A DNA stretch of 64,000 nt from Streptococcus sp. S5 (lineage in GTDB: Bacteria; Bacillota; Bacilli; Lactobacillales; Streptococcaceae): the NCBI RefSeq assembly GCF_034134805.1, contig NZ_CP139419.1, forward strand, positions 434,001 to 498,000. The letters run 5' to 3'. The notes below the pieces were generated by a model. That model worked only from the letters and a program-made list of their open reading frames with translations. It was not told the origin of the DNA and did not search any database. Below, in pieces: positions 29,232-38,457 of this stretch (position 1 is the stretch's first letter; each line of letters opens with the position of its first letter). A program made the translations under genes and the position numbers.

Positions 29232-30080
29232 ATGAGTCAAGCTTTCCAACGTTATTTCAGTAAAATAGACTGGACGAAGATTTTTGATGATCTGATATCA
29301 AAATGTATCTCTCTGATTTTTGTCTTTCTTTTATTTTTTATTGCTAAAAAGGTCATCCATAGCCTGGTTAAGCGGATATTAACCCCTTCCTTTAAGTATA
29401 CGGTGCAGGATGAAGCCCGTAAAAATACGATTCTCCGTTTGGTTGAGAGCCTTTTAAACTATTGTTTGTATTTCATCTTGATCTACTGGATTTTGTCGAT
29501 TCTAGGTCTTCCAGTCTCTAGTCTCTTGGCTGGTGCTGGGATTGCTGGGGTGGCGATTGGGATGGGAGCCCAAGGCTTTCTTTCCGATTTGGTCAATGGT
29601 TTCTTCATCCTTTTAGAACGCCAGTTGGACGTGGGAGACAATGTTCGTCTCACGAATGGGTCTATTAATATTGCCGGCATCGTCAGCAGTGTCGGGATTC
29701 GCACGACCCAGGTGCGGGACTTTGATGGGACTCTCCACTTTGTTCCGAATCGCAACATCACCGTCGTCAGCAATCTCTCACGTGGTGATATGCGCGTGCT
29801 GATCGATATTCCGCTAGATGCAAATACCGATCTCGACAAGATCTATCAGATGATTGCTCAGGTTAATCAGTCTGAACAAGATAAACACCCAGAGGTGTTG
29901 ACAGGTCCTACGATTTTAGGCCCACAGATCGAAAAAAATGGTCGTTATTCCTTCCGAATTGCGATGACTGCGCAAAATGGAACCCAGACGACTGTCTATC
30001 ATACCTACTATAAACTCTACCATGATGCCTTGATGGAAGCAGGGATTAGCCTACCGACAGGAAAGAACGGGATCATGTAA
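29232..30080 (+). CDS. mscS: Small-conductance mechanosensitive channel
   Basis: 282 residues. Three hydrophobic segments (about 20-45, 75-95, 97-125); the third carries the glycine/alanine-rich pore helix (AGAGIAGVAIGMGAQGFLSD) typical of MscS TM3, followed by the beta domain (GDNVRL, FVPNRNITVVSNLS) and a C-terminal alpha/beta domain. Releases solutes on hypo-osmotic shock. Its stop is followed within 10 nt by intergenic repeat A, whose hairpins probably provide termination. Confidence 0.93.
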   Translation: MSQAFQRYFSKIDWTKIFDDLISKCISLIFVFLLFFIAKKVIHSLVKRILTPSFKYTVQDEARKNTILRLVESLLNYCLYFILIYWILSILGLPVSSLLAGAGIAGVAIGMGAQGFLSDLVNGFFILLERQLDVGDNVRLTNGSINIAGIVSSVGIRTTQVRDFDGTLHFVPNRNITVVSNLSRGDMRVLIDIPLDANTDLDKIYQMIAQVNQSEQDKHPEVLTGPTILGPQIEKNGRYSFRIAMTAQNGTQTTVYHTYYKLYHDALMEAGISLPTGKNGIM

Positions 30081-30089
30081 TACAAAAAA

Positions 30090-30217
30090 GAGGCTGGGAC
30101 AAAAGTCCTAGCCTCTCAATTATTTTTGGATTGTCGAGCAAGACGCAGTGGTTGAGTAGGTGGGACGACGAAATCGAATTCTAACGAATTATCGATTTCT
30201 GTCCCACTCTCTTTTTT
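30090..30217 (+). repeat. Modular intergenic repeat, copy A (short form)
   Basis: Begins with the hairpin GAGGCTGGGAC/GTCCTAGCCTC, then a unique stretch, then GTGGGAC pairing with GTCCCAC (30172-30204 region) enclosing GAAATCGAATTC/GAATTATCGATTTC, and ends in a T run, giving a terminator for mscS. It is the inverted counterpart of copy B at 33451-33625 but lacks an internal hairpin module of about 60 bp. I recall such elements as common in oral streptococci but cannot name the family. Confidence 0.85.
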
Positions 30218-30220
30218 GGT

Positions 30221-30538
30221 CTATTTTAAGTGGCAGTATTTGAAATCCAGCTTTTTAATCTGGTCCCAATTTTTTCGAGCCTCTGGTGGCAAGACGATGA
30301 GTTGCTGGCGCAACATAGTCGTGATTTCAAGATTTAAGGATTCGATCGGGAGGGCAATGGCTACGGAACTTTTTGCCCTTTGGATCTTGTCCATGCAATA
30401 TTCAATATGATGGCAAGCTGCGCCGGTCTGTGATTGACGGCTAGCTGCGATTTCTTGTCGCATATTGGAGAGTAATTGGACCAATTCAGACTTAAGGAAT
30501 TCGATCGTATCTGATTTTTCTTGAGCTAAAAGAAACAT
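30221..30538 (-). CDS. Hypothetical small helical protein
   Basis: 105 residues, predicted mostly alpha-helical, no transmembrane segment, with three cysteines (about residues 44, 50 and 103). ATG 30538 has an excellent AAAGGAGGTG site. No recognised domain; size and helical character recall bacteriocin-immunity proteins but no motif supports that. It stands alone between repeat A and the gdhA region on the minus strand. Confidence 0.6.
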   Translation of the reverse strand: MFLLAQEKSDTIEFLKSELVQLLSNMRQEIAASRQSQTGAACHHIEYCMDKIQRAKSSVAIALPIESLNLEITTMLRQQLIVLPPEARKNWDQIKKLDFKYCHLK

Positions 30539-30544
30539 AAGCAC

Positions 30545-30740
30545 ACCTCCTTTTGCTATAGTTTAATACTAATTTATTAAAAATGCAAGGGGGTAAAGTA
30601 AAAAAAATAAAAATTTTTTAGAAAAAGATACAGAAAAAGAGAAGGCTCAAATCTCCCCACTACAGACAGTCGAGCCCCTTGTCTTTAAAAATGACTCTCA
30701 TGATTTAGGGTCAGTTGCCCTCGCAGAGATCGGAGACTAC
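30545..30740. other. Intergenic stretch without a gene
   Basis: About 195 bp past the gdhA terminator. AT-rich near 30560-30620, then a GC-richer part with GGCTC (30641-) that can pair with GAGCC about 25 nt later and further short complementarities (CTCTCATGA; GGGTCAGTTGCCCTC). No ORF with a start signal. It may hold an unrecognised small RNA or a decayed repeat. Confidence 0.3.
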
Positions 30741-30775
30741 AAAAAAACTCCTGAAACATACTGGTTTCAGGAGTT
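30741..30775 (-). terminator. gdhA terminator
   Basis: A 12-bp perfect stem (30746-30757 with 30764-30775) with seven U on the minus strand, about 45 nt after the gdhA stop. Confidence 0.85.
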
Positions 30776-30818
30776 GAGAGGCTTTGACCCGAAGGTCTTA
30801 AAGAAAAATATCGATTGA

Positions 30819-32223
<1,405 letters not shown>

Positions 32224-32264
32224 GAGACAGTTGACAAACAATGTCATGTTTTATTACATGGATC

Positions 32265-32293
32265 ATTATAGCAGACTTTTTTTGGCTTGTAAA
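32265..32293 (-). promoter_or_regulatory. gdhA promoter
   Basis: On the minus strand TTTACA (32293-32288), 17 nt ending TGC, TATAAT (32270-32265). The leader is about 95 nt. Confidence 0.8.
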
Positions 32294-32390
32294 GAAAAAA
32301 GTTGAATTTTCTGAAAATTTTATCGCGACTAGGAAAGTCCGAATGTTTGGAAGAATTTTTAGCTTTGATTGTCCAGAAGCTTCCAAGTGA

Positions 32391-32399
32391 TGGTATAAT
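32391..32399 (+). promoter_or_regulatory. pyrD promoter (extended -10)
   Basis: TGGTATAAT, 65 nt before the pyrD start, no clear -35. No PyrR attenuator structure was recognised in the leader. Confidence 0.6.
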
Positions 32400-32464
32400 G
32401 AAAGAAGAAAATAGAGAGCATCCCGAACAATTCTGTTGGTGGTGTTTCAAAAAAGGAGTACAAG

Positions 32465-33400
32465 ATGGTATCGACAAAGACGCAAATTGCTGGTTTTGAA
32501 TTTGACAACTGCTTGATGAATGCGGCAGGTGTAGCCTGTATGACCACTGAGGAATTAGAAGAAGTGAAGAACTCAGCTGCGGGGACCTTTGTGACCAAGA
32601 CAGCAACCTTAGAATTCCGTGCTGGTAATCCAGAGCCACGCTACCAAGATGTGCCGCTTGGTTCGATCAATTCGATGGGGCTACCTAACCAAGGGTTGGA
32701 CTATTATTTGAATTACTTGTTGGAGTTGCAAGAAACGGATCCTGACCGGACCTTCTTCTTATCTCTCGTCGGCATGTCTCCTGAAGAAACTCATACCATC
32801 TTGAAAAAGGTGCAAGACAGCGACTTTAAAGGCTTGACAGAGTTGAACCTATCTTGTCCCAATGTCCCTGGGAAACCTCAGATCGCCTATGATTTTGATA
32901 CGACAGATCGGATCTTGTCTGAGGTCTTTGCCTATTTCACCAAACCTCTAGGCATCAAGTTGCCACCTTATTTTGATATCGTTCATTTTGATCAAGCAGC
33001 AGCGATCTTTAACAAATACCCGCTCAAGTTTGTCAATTGCGTCAATTCGATCGGAAATGGCCTCTACATCGAGGATGAATCCGTGGTGATCCGTCCGAAG
33101 AACGGATTTGGTGGGATTGGTGGAGAATACATCAAGCCAACGGCTCTCGCCAATGTCCATGCCTTTTACCAACGTCTGAACCCAGAAATTCAGATTGTGG
33201 GGACAGGGGGTGTCTTGACTGGTCGAGATGCCTTTGAACATATCCTTTGTGGGGCTAGTATGGTGCAAATCGGAACGACGCTGCATAAAGAAGGAGTAGG
33301 AGCTTTTGACCGCATCACTGCGGAGCTCAAAGCCATCATGGAAGAAAAAGGCTACCAAAGTCTAGAAGACTTCCGTGGGAAATTGCACTACATTGACTAA
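32465..33400 (+). CDS. pyrD: Dihydroorotate dehydrogenase (class 1A, fumarate-type)
   Basis: 311 residues. Oxidises dihydroorotate to orotate in pyrimidine synthesis; class 1A enzymes are cytosolic homodimers using fumarate. Family marks: [19 protein letters not shown] at the N-terminus, [27 protein letters not shown] with the catalytic Cys (about residue 130), and the FMN-phosphate region [26 protein letters not shown] precedes ATG 32465. Monocistronic, with a strong terminator. Confidence 0.95.
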   Translation: MVSTKTQIAGFEFDNCLMNAAGVACMTTEELEEVKNSAAGTFVTKTATLEFRAGNPEPRYQDVPLGSINSMGLPNQGLDYYLNYLLELQETDPDRTFFLSLVGMSPEETHTILKKVQDSDFKGLTELNLSCPNVPGKPQIAYDFDTTDRILSEVFAYFTKPLGIKLPPYFDIVHFDQAAAIFNKYPLKFVNCVNSIGNGLYIEDESVVIRPKNGFGGIGGEYIKPTALANVHAFYQRLNPEIQIVGTGGVLTGRDAFEHILCGASMVQIGTTLHKEGVGAFDRITAELKAIMEEKGYQSLEDFRGKLHYID

Positions 33401-33410
33401 TCTTTCGAAA

Positions 33411-33448
33411 AAAAAACTTCCTCAAGTGGAAACTTGGGGAAGTTTTTT
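33411..33448 (+). terminator. pyrD terminator
   Basis: A 17-bp stem (A-rich left arm 33411-33427, T-rich right arm 33432-33448) with one internal mismatch, followed by no other gene before repeat B. Confidence 0.85.
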
Positions 33449-33450
33449 AT

Positions 33451-33625
33451 GAGAGTGGGACAGAAATCGGTAATTCGTTAGAATTCAATTTCGTCGTCCC
33501 ACCTCCGCACAGTTGAGTAGGGCTGTAAAAGCTGATGAAATCAGCGTAGTAGAGCCCACTCAACCACTGCGTCTTGCTCGACAATCCAAAAATAATTGAG
33601 AGGCTAGGACTTTTGACCCAACCTC
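33451..33625 (-). repeat. Modular intergenic repeat, copy B (long form)
   Basis: Inverted copy of the repeat at 30090. Read on the minus strand it contains the same flanking modules plus an extra nested hairpin of about 65 bp (GTTGAGTGGGCT pairing with AGCCCTACTCAAC, inner GCTGAT/ATCAGC). Copy A lacks exactly this module. The two copies bracket the gdhA-pyrD segment. Confidence 0.85.
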
Positions 33626-33707
33626 ATTCTGTTCCTAGTTTTAGGAATTTTCCATTTTTATAGAGAGAAAAAGGTGTACAATGGAGGTGAAAAGGAAGGT
33701 GATTTAT

Positions 33708-34037
33708 ATGGAAGAAAGGGATGTGATTCAAGAAGCAAGAACGACGATCATTCTTCTTCAAACAGCCTTTTCTAAGGGATTCACCCCCAGTTTAGATGCC
33801 CTTCGATTTCGAGAAAATCTAGATCAGATGTTGAAAGGTTTACGAAAGGCTAGGCGGGTAGACAATCGTCTGTTGATTGAGTTAGAAAAGTTTTATCAGA
33901 CCGCCAGTCTATTGATTGGCCTGGGTGGGCTAGCTTTGAACGAAGAGGCCTTTCAAGCTTGGCGAGCTTATGATCACTGGCATTTCGAGGTTGTGAAGCC
34001 TCACTTACAGGTCTATGGACCGACGGTGGTTTTGTAG
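33708..34037 (+). CDS. Hypothetical small helical protein
   Basis: 109 residues, strongly helical, no membrane segment or signal peptide, ending VYGPTVVL. The ATG at 33708 is chosen for GGAAGGTGA upstream; an in-frame ATG at 33681 with AAGGTG is possible, but it coincides with a TACAAT that could be the -10. Not recognised. Placed alone beside repeat B, as the other small helical gene (30221) is beside repeat A; the two do not look alike in sequence. Confidence 0.6.
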   Translation: MEERDVIQEARTTIILLQTAFSKGFTPSLDALRFRENLDQMLKGLRKARRVDNRLLIELEKFYQTASLLIGLGGLALNEEAFQAWRAYDHWHFEVVKPHLQVYGPTVVL

Positions 34038-34181
34038 TTGATGTGCCTTGAGTTTGTCCACAGATATTCAGAGGATGTGTTGGTCATGGTAGTCCTTCAT
34101 GATTTTCTACATCAGTTAACCCTATCGTTTTGGAATTTTTATTACTCGCTCTTTTTCTTATTTGAAAAATAAGAAGGATTG

Positions 34182-34213
34182 AATCCCTTTTACATATAGT
34201 AGAAGGGATTTTT
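34182..34213 (+). terminator. Terminator before msrAB
   Basis: AATCCCTT (34182-34189) pairs with AAGGGATT (34203-34210), then TTT. A second hairpin, TTCTTATTT/AAATAAGAA (34155-34175), precedes it. Confidence 0.6.
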
Positions 34214-34225
34214 GATGCAGAATCC

Positions 34226-34254
34226 TTGAAAATCTGAGGCTCTTGGATTATGAT
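34226..34254 (+). promoter_or_regulatory. msrAB promoter
   Basis: TTGAAA (34226-34231), 17 nt, TATGAT (34249-34254). The in-frame ATG at 34250 lies inside the -10, which excludes it as a start and supports ATG 34310. Confidence 0.75.
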
Positions 34255-34309
34255 GGAGCTAATAGATGTCAAGCGTTCCTTGTGGGGAATGCAGGAAGCG
34301 AGGGAAAAG

Positions 34310-35245
34310 ATGGCAGAGATTTATCTAGCAGGTGGCTGTTTTTGGGGCTTAGAGGAATATTTTTCACGAATCCCCGGTGTAGAAGAGACGACGGTGGGCT
34401 ATGCCAATGGCCAGGTAGAAACGACCAACTACCAACTGATCAAGGAAACGGATCACGCAGAGACCGTTCAGGTCATTTACGATCCAGATAAAATCACCCT
34501 ACGAGCGATTCTGCTCTACTATTTCCGGGTGATCGATCCCTTGTCCATTAACAAGCAGGGAAATGATCGAGGCCGCCAATATCGGACCGGTGTCTATTAT
34601 ACAGACGAGGCAGATCGTGAAGTGATCGCCCAAGTGTTTGCGGAAGAAGAGAAGCAACTGGGCCGCAAAATAGCGGTTGAGCTAGAACCTTTGCGCCACT
34701 ACATCCTAGCTGAGGACTACCACCAAGACTACCTCAAGAAGAATCCTGGAGGTTATTGCCATATTGATGTGACGGATGCTGAGCAACCCTTGATTGATCC
34801 AGCAGCCTATCAGAAGCCAGATCAAGAAACCTTAAAGGCGAAATTGACGGCAGAACAGTACCAAGTCACTCAGGAGAGTGCGACGGAACGCCCGTTCCAC
34901 AATGCCTATGATCAGACCTTCGAAGAGGGCATCTATGTGGATATTACGACTGGGGAGCCTCTCTTCTTTGCCAAGGATAAGTTTGCGTCTGGATGTGGAT
35001 GGCCAAGTTTCTCCCGTCCCATTGCCAAAGATGTCGTCCACTATTACCAGGATCATAGCCACGGGATGGAGCGGATCGAAGTTCGTTCCCGCTCAGGCAA
35101 TGCCCATCTCGGTCATGTCTTCACCGATGGACCCAAAGACCAAGGAGGTCTTCGTTATTGTATCAATTCGGCCTCTCTGCGCTTTATTCCAAAAGAGGAA
35201 ATGGAGCGAGAAGGTTATGGATATTTGTTAAAAGCTTTGAAATAA
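34310..35245 (+). CDS. msrAB: Peptide methionine sulfoxide reductase MsrA-MsrB fusion
   Basis: 311 residues. Repairs oxidised methionine in both stereoisomers. MsrA domain (about 1-160) with the catalytic Cys in [13 protein letters not shown]; MsrB domain (about 175-311) with [25 protein letters not shown] and the catalytic Cys in [11 protein letters not shown]. No signal peptide in this version, so cytoplasmic. ATG 34310 follows GAGGG. Useful to a cell that makes H2O2 through SpxB. Followed 16 nt later by repeat copy 2. Confidence 0.95.
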   Translation: MAEIYLAGGCFWGLEEYFSRIPGVEETTVGYANGQVETTNYQLIKETDHAETVQVIYDPDKITLRAILLYYFRVIDPLSINKQGNDRGRQYRTGVYYTDEADREVIAQVFAEEEKQLGRKIAVELEPLRHYILAEDYHQDYLKKNPGGYCHIDVTDAEQPLIDPAAYQKPDQETLKAKLTAEQYQVTQESATERPFHNAYDQTFEEGIYVDITTGEPLFFAKDKFASGCGWPSFSRPIAKDVVHYYQDHSHGMERIEVRSRSGNAHLGHVFTDGPKDQGGLRYCINSASLRFIPKEEMEREGYGYLLKALK

Positions 35246-35261
35246 TAGAAAAAGCATCTTA

Positions 35262-35399
35262 GAAACTTTCCTTAGGTGAGTACGGACGTCAGCGAACTTC
35301 ATAGAAGTTCCATGACTTAGTTTTGGACCTAAGGTTCCAAAACTCCCGAGTGCCTGAAACATCATTGTTTCAGGCACTTTTCTCACAGCGGAAAGTTTC
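35262..35399 (+). repeat. 138-bp structured repeat, copy 2 of 4
   Basis: Same architecture as copy 1. Compared with it, the second hairpin has GGACC/GGTTCC in place of GAACC/GGTTTC, a compensated change, and the loop of the first hairpin reads ATA. Placed 16 nt after msrAB. Confidence 0.9.
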
Positions 35400-35404
35400 A
35401 GTAG

Positions 35405-35515
35405 ATGCTTGCATCAGTTGAAAATCGTGATGATGTTTTCTGCAATACCACTTGGGTTGCCTTAGGTAAGAAAAAGATCCACATTCTGAGAGACAGAAGC
35501 CACTTTTATAAATAA
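35405..35515 (+). other. Short ORF, possible gene remnant
   Basis: 36 codons from ATG 35405 to TAA 35513, containing CNTTWVALGKKKIHILRDRS. No ribosome binding site precedes it, and it abuts repeat copy 2, so it may be the surviving 3' end of a lost gene. Not recognised. Confidence 0.25.
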
Positions 35516-35629
35516 GGAGCATGATTTTCAAGTTAGGATGCTTTTTAAGGAAAATATGAAAATGTTTTCGTTATTCTACCAAAATATGTGTTAAAATTAG
35601 TATAATATTTAATTTGTAGAGATGTACTG

Positions 35630-36517
35630 ATGATGAAAGATTTAAAAAAAGAGATTGGGAAAAAAATAAAATCTACACGACTAGATAGAAAATCTACACA
35701 AGCAGATATTTGCGATGATGAATCTGAATTGACTATTCGGCAATTAGCCCGAATTGAGAATGGTCAGGCTATGCCCACTGTACCCAAATTAATATATTTA
35801 GCGAAAAAACTGAATGTCGAAGTTCAGTATTTTGTTGATATTGACAAAATTGAAATACCAAAAGATTATCTAAGGTTAAAGAAAGAATTGGTAGATAGTC
35901 CGACCTATGCGGATCAAGAACGAATTGAGCGGAAACAAGCGATTTTAGAAGAAATTGGGGAATGTTACTACGATCTTCTTCCAGAGGATGAACAATTACT
36001 TATAGATGTGATTCAAGCGCGTCTAGATATTTATAATAGTTCGGATGTGAGATATGGTCTTGCTCTTTTAGAAGAATACTTTCAACAAATCTTAAAGAAA
36101 ACAATTTATACGGTTAATGACTTGTTAATTATCGAACTCTACTTTTTTTGCTGTGCTGTAGGATTAGAAGATAAAAGGTATTTTCAGGAGTTGGCTGATA
36201 AAGTAATGCTTGACATAGATTATAGGGACAAGGAATACCTGACACAGTTGGAAAAAATATTGCTTGTTTTGCTAGCTCAGTTGGAAGAAAAATGTACGCT
36301 TAAATATATTCAAACTTTCGAAGATGTAATTGATAAGACGAGACATGTTTATTACAAACCTCTTATTTATATGTTTAAAGCAAAATATATGCTCCATGTG
36401 GAAAAGAGCAAGGAGAAATCTGAGGAGTTGTATGGAAAGGCAATTACATTTGCTGAATTATTGGATGATGAAGTGCTGGTACAAAGATTAATAGAAGAAA
36501 AAAAGAACGATTTTTAG
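35630..36517 (+). CDS. ComR-like peptide-sensing regulator (XRE HTH + TPR, RRNPP type)
   Basis: 295 residues. N-terminal XRE helix-turn-helix (about 1-65; ELTIRQLARIENGQAMPTV is the recognition region) followed by helical TPR-like repeats to the end (YGKAITFAELLDDEVLVQRL). From memory it resembles streptococcal ComR more than Rgg: N-terminal layout, an ILPEEE-like LLPEDEQLL segment near residue 125 and the closing YxKAIxFAxxLxD. Such regulators bind a secreted, re-imported peptide and activate nearby genes. A short-peptide ORF and a palindrome resembling the ComR box lie immediately downstream. Codon use is more AT-rich than neighbours, hinting at transfer. A TATAAT at 35601-35606 is the likely -10. 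Confidence 0.75.
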   Translation: MMKDLKKEIGKKIKSTRLDRKSTQADICDDESELTIRQLARIENGQAMPTVPKLIYLAKKLNVEVQYFVDIDKIEIPKDYLRLKKELVDSPTYADQERIERKQAILEEIGECYYDLLPEDEQLLIDVIQARLDIYNSSDVRYGLALLEEYFQQILKKTIYTVNDLLIIELYFFCCAVGLEDKRYFQELADKVMLDIDYRDKEYLTQLEKILLVLLAQLEEKCTLKYIQTFEDVIDKTRHVYYKPLIYMFKAKYMLHVEKSKEKSEELYGKAITFAELLDDEVLVQRLIEEKKNDF

Positions 36518-36549
36518 CAACCCGACATTTAAGTCATGTTGCTTTTTTT
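36516..36549 (+). terminator. Terminator-like hairpin with embedded ECom-box-like palindrome
   Basis: AGCAAC (36516-36521) pairs with GTTGCT (36538-36543), followed by seven T. Within the loop, GACATTTAAGTC (36524-36535) differs by one base from GACAT-N2-ATGTC, the ComR binding motif described for other streptococci. A T tract and a TATGTT (36554-36559, candidate -10) follow. It may end the regulator mRNA, drive the peptide gene, or both. Confidence 0.55.
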
Positions 36550-36585
36550 ATTTTATGTTAGACTGAAATCATAAAAAAGGTGAAG

Positions 36586-36675
36586 ATGTCAGAAATCTAT
36601 GTTTCCTACAGTAGGATATATAACTGTTTGTTGAATCGGTATATTTTGGATGTTGTAGGACGATTTTTTAGTTGA
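36586..36675 (+). CDS. Candidate signal peptide precursor (29 residues)
   Basis: 29-codon ORF beginning MSEIYVSYSRIYNCLL and ending DVVGRFFS. AAAAGGTGAAG directly precedes the ATG, a strong ribosome binding site. It lies 68 nt after the ComR-like gene and 27 nt after the TATGTT. The C-terminal part is hydrophobic with aromatic residues, as in ComS-type precursors, but the double-Trp of known XIP peptides is absent. No other ORF in this gap has a start signal. Confidence 0.4.
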   Translation: MSEIYVSYSRIYNCLLNRYILDVVGRFFS

Positions 36676-36716
36676 TTCATTTCCCAAACATTCATTTTAG
36701 AGAAACGGAGTTTATG

Positions 36717-36917
36717 ATGAAAAATAGAAATTTATGGCGAACGATTTTTGCGCTTTCGGCTTTGGTGACTCTAATTGGATTAGGATTTATTGCCTATAAT
36801 CATTTTGTATTTCATCAACCTTTTATGAATCGGACTACAAAAGGGTTGCTTTCGGCCTTTTTCCTAAGTCTTGTCATGGTTGCGATTAGCTTGTCCAAAT
36901 CAAACGATAAGAAGTGA
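36717..36917 (+). CDS. Small membrane protein, function unknown
   Basis: 66 residues, two transmembrane helices (about 8-27 and 39-57) joined by a short loop and flanked by basic residues. ATG 36717 is 6 nt from CGGAG; ATG 36714 is the alternative. It lies 41 nt after the 29-codon ORF and could share its transcript and its regulation by the ComR-like protein. Not recognised. Confidence 0.6.
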   Translation: MKNRNLWRTIFALSALVTLIGLGFIAYNHFVFHQPFMNRTTKGLLSAFFLSLVMVAISLSKSNDKK

Positions 36918-36953
36918 TTAGCGACCATTTATATGAATCAATCAACTGTGCAA

Positions 36954-37009
36954 GAGCAGGACGATGAAGCGTTTCTAAACAATGGCGCTTCTGTCCTGCT
37001 CTCTTTTTT
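36954..37009 (+). terminator. Terminator
   Basis: AGAGCAG (36954-36960) pairs with CTGCTCT (36996-37002) and GAAGCG (36966-36971) with CGCTTC (36986-36991); six T follow. It ends the small membrane protein transcript. Confidence 0.8.
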
Positions 37010-37110
37010 CTCTTCTTAAAAATTGTGATACAATGAAGAGAAAGTATTTCAATGACAGCTCAATCTGTTGGCGGATCATTGGAGAAACTGGATATGAAGA
37101 AGAGGTAGAA

Positions 37111-38454
37111 ATGATAGAGAAATGGGAGAATGTGAAAGAGACCATCAAGACGATGGGAAAAGAGTTGTCAGCGGCCTTTGATTGGGCTTTTGATCGTCTC
37201 TTTTCAAGGATTCAGCTGACTAATGAACAGTTTGTCTATGTGCTCTTGTCAGTCGTTTTTATCGTGGCTAATGCCATCTTGTGGGTACAAAAGTTTCAAG
37301 GCTTTCCGATCACCGCAACGGAACGGCCAGAGGTTGTGTACAAGGCAAAAACACCGGCTGATCAGATTCCTCATACAGCGCGGATCATGGCTAATGGAGA
37401 TCAGCTCTATCATGATCTGGTCTATATGAGTGCACAAAAAGAAGATGGGACCTATGATTTTCATGAAAATTATGAGTATGTCAAACCCTGGCTACAAAAG
37501 GCGGATCTGGCCTTGGGTGATTTTGAGGGAACCATTGACCCGAATTACTATTTGTCAGGTTATCCCCTCTTTAATGCGCCAAGCGAAGTCGTACCAGCCA
37601 TCAAGGATGCTGGTTATGATGTCATGGATTTGGGACACAACCACATCCTGGATTCAGGCCTAGAAGGGGTCTATTCGACAGCCAAGGCCTTTGAAGATGC
37701 AGGCATCACCCCTGTCGGTGTTTACACGCATGAAAAGAGAGGCCAGGCCCCCTTAGTGATCAAGGAAGTGAATGGCATCAAGATTGCTATTCTAGCCTAC
37801 GCTTACGGCTTTAATGGAATGGAAACGACCCTTACTCCAGAAGAGCAGGCGAATGTTTTGTCTGACCTAGACGAAGAACGGATGAAGGCAGAGATCCAAA
37901 AGGCGGAGCAAGAGGCTGATATCACCATTGTTATGCCCCAGATGGGAGTTGAGTACCAGTTAGAGCCGACAGAAGAGCAAAAAGAGCTCTATCATAAAAT
38001 GATTTCTTGGGGCGCTGATATCGTTTTTGGCGGACATCCCCATGTTGTAGAGCCTGCTGAAGTGGTCAATAAAGATGGTCAAAACAAGCTGATCATCTAC
38101 TCGATGGGGAATTTTCTCTCCAATCAACGTCTGGAAACTATGGAAGGTATAGAGACTGCCCAATGGACAGAGCGTGGAGTTTTGATGGATGTGACCATCG
38201 AAAAGGTTGGTCGCAAGACACGGATTAAGACGGCTACTGCTCATCCAACCTGGGTCAGTCGGACTCCAAAGGGAACCTATTCTCCTGAAGGTTATGAGTT
38301 GTACAACTACCAAACCTATATTTTGGAAGATTTTATCAAGGGTGGCAAATACCGCGATAAGCTAGATGAGGAGACCAAGGAGAGAGTGGACACGGCTTAT
38401 CGAGAAATGAAGGAACATGTTCACTTGGACTGGCCTCAGAGTGGAAAGGAATAG
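37111..38454 (+). CDS. CapA family (poly-gamma-glutamate synthesis type) membrane protein
   Basis: 447 residues. N-terminal cytoplasmic segment of about 40 residues, one transmembrane helix (about 45-65), then an extracellular metallophosphoesterase-like CapA domain: ADLALGDFEGTI (about residue 130), MDLGHNHILDSG (about 175), IVFGGHPHVVEP (about 305) and IYSMGNFLSNQ. Family members take part in poly-gamma-glutamate capsule assembly, but no capB/capC is nearby, so the role is open. ATG 37111 has GAGG 6 nt upstream; the frame is open back into the terminator at 36982. An extended -10 (TGATACAAT) lies near 37030. The MutS-like gene starts 3 nt after the stop. Confidence 0.85.
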   Translation: MIEKWENVKETIKTMGKELSAAFDWAFDRLFSRIQLTNEQFVYVLLSVVFIVANAILWVQKFQGFPITATERPEVVYKAKTPADQIPHTARIMANGDQLYHDLVYMSAQKEDGTYDFHENYEYVKPWLQKADLALGDFEGTIDPNYYLSGYPLFNAPSEVVPAIKDAGYDVMDLGHNHILDSGLEGVYSTAKAFEDAGITPVGVYTHEKRGQAPLVIKEVNGIKIAILAYAYGFNGMETTLTPEEQANVLSDLDEERMKAEIQKAEQEADITIVMPQMGVEYQLEPTEEQKELYHKMISWGADIVFGGHPHVVEPAEVVNKDGQNKLIIYSMGNFLSNQRLETMEGIETAQWTERGVLMDVTIEKVGRKTRIKTATAHPTWVSRTPKGTYSPEGYELYNYQTYILEDFIKGGKYRDKLDEETKERVDTAYREMKEHVHLDWPQSGKE

Positions 38455-38457
38455 AGC

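Noticed and set aside
36536..36574. A 12-codon ORF (MLLFLFYVRLKS) as the signalling peptide
   Set aside because: It starts inside the terminator hairpin with no ribosome binding site.
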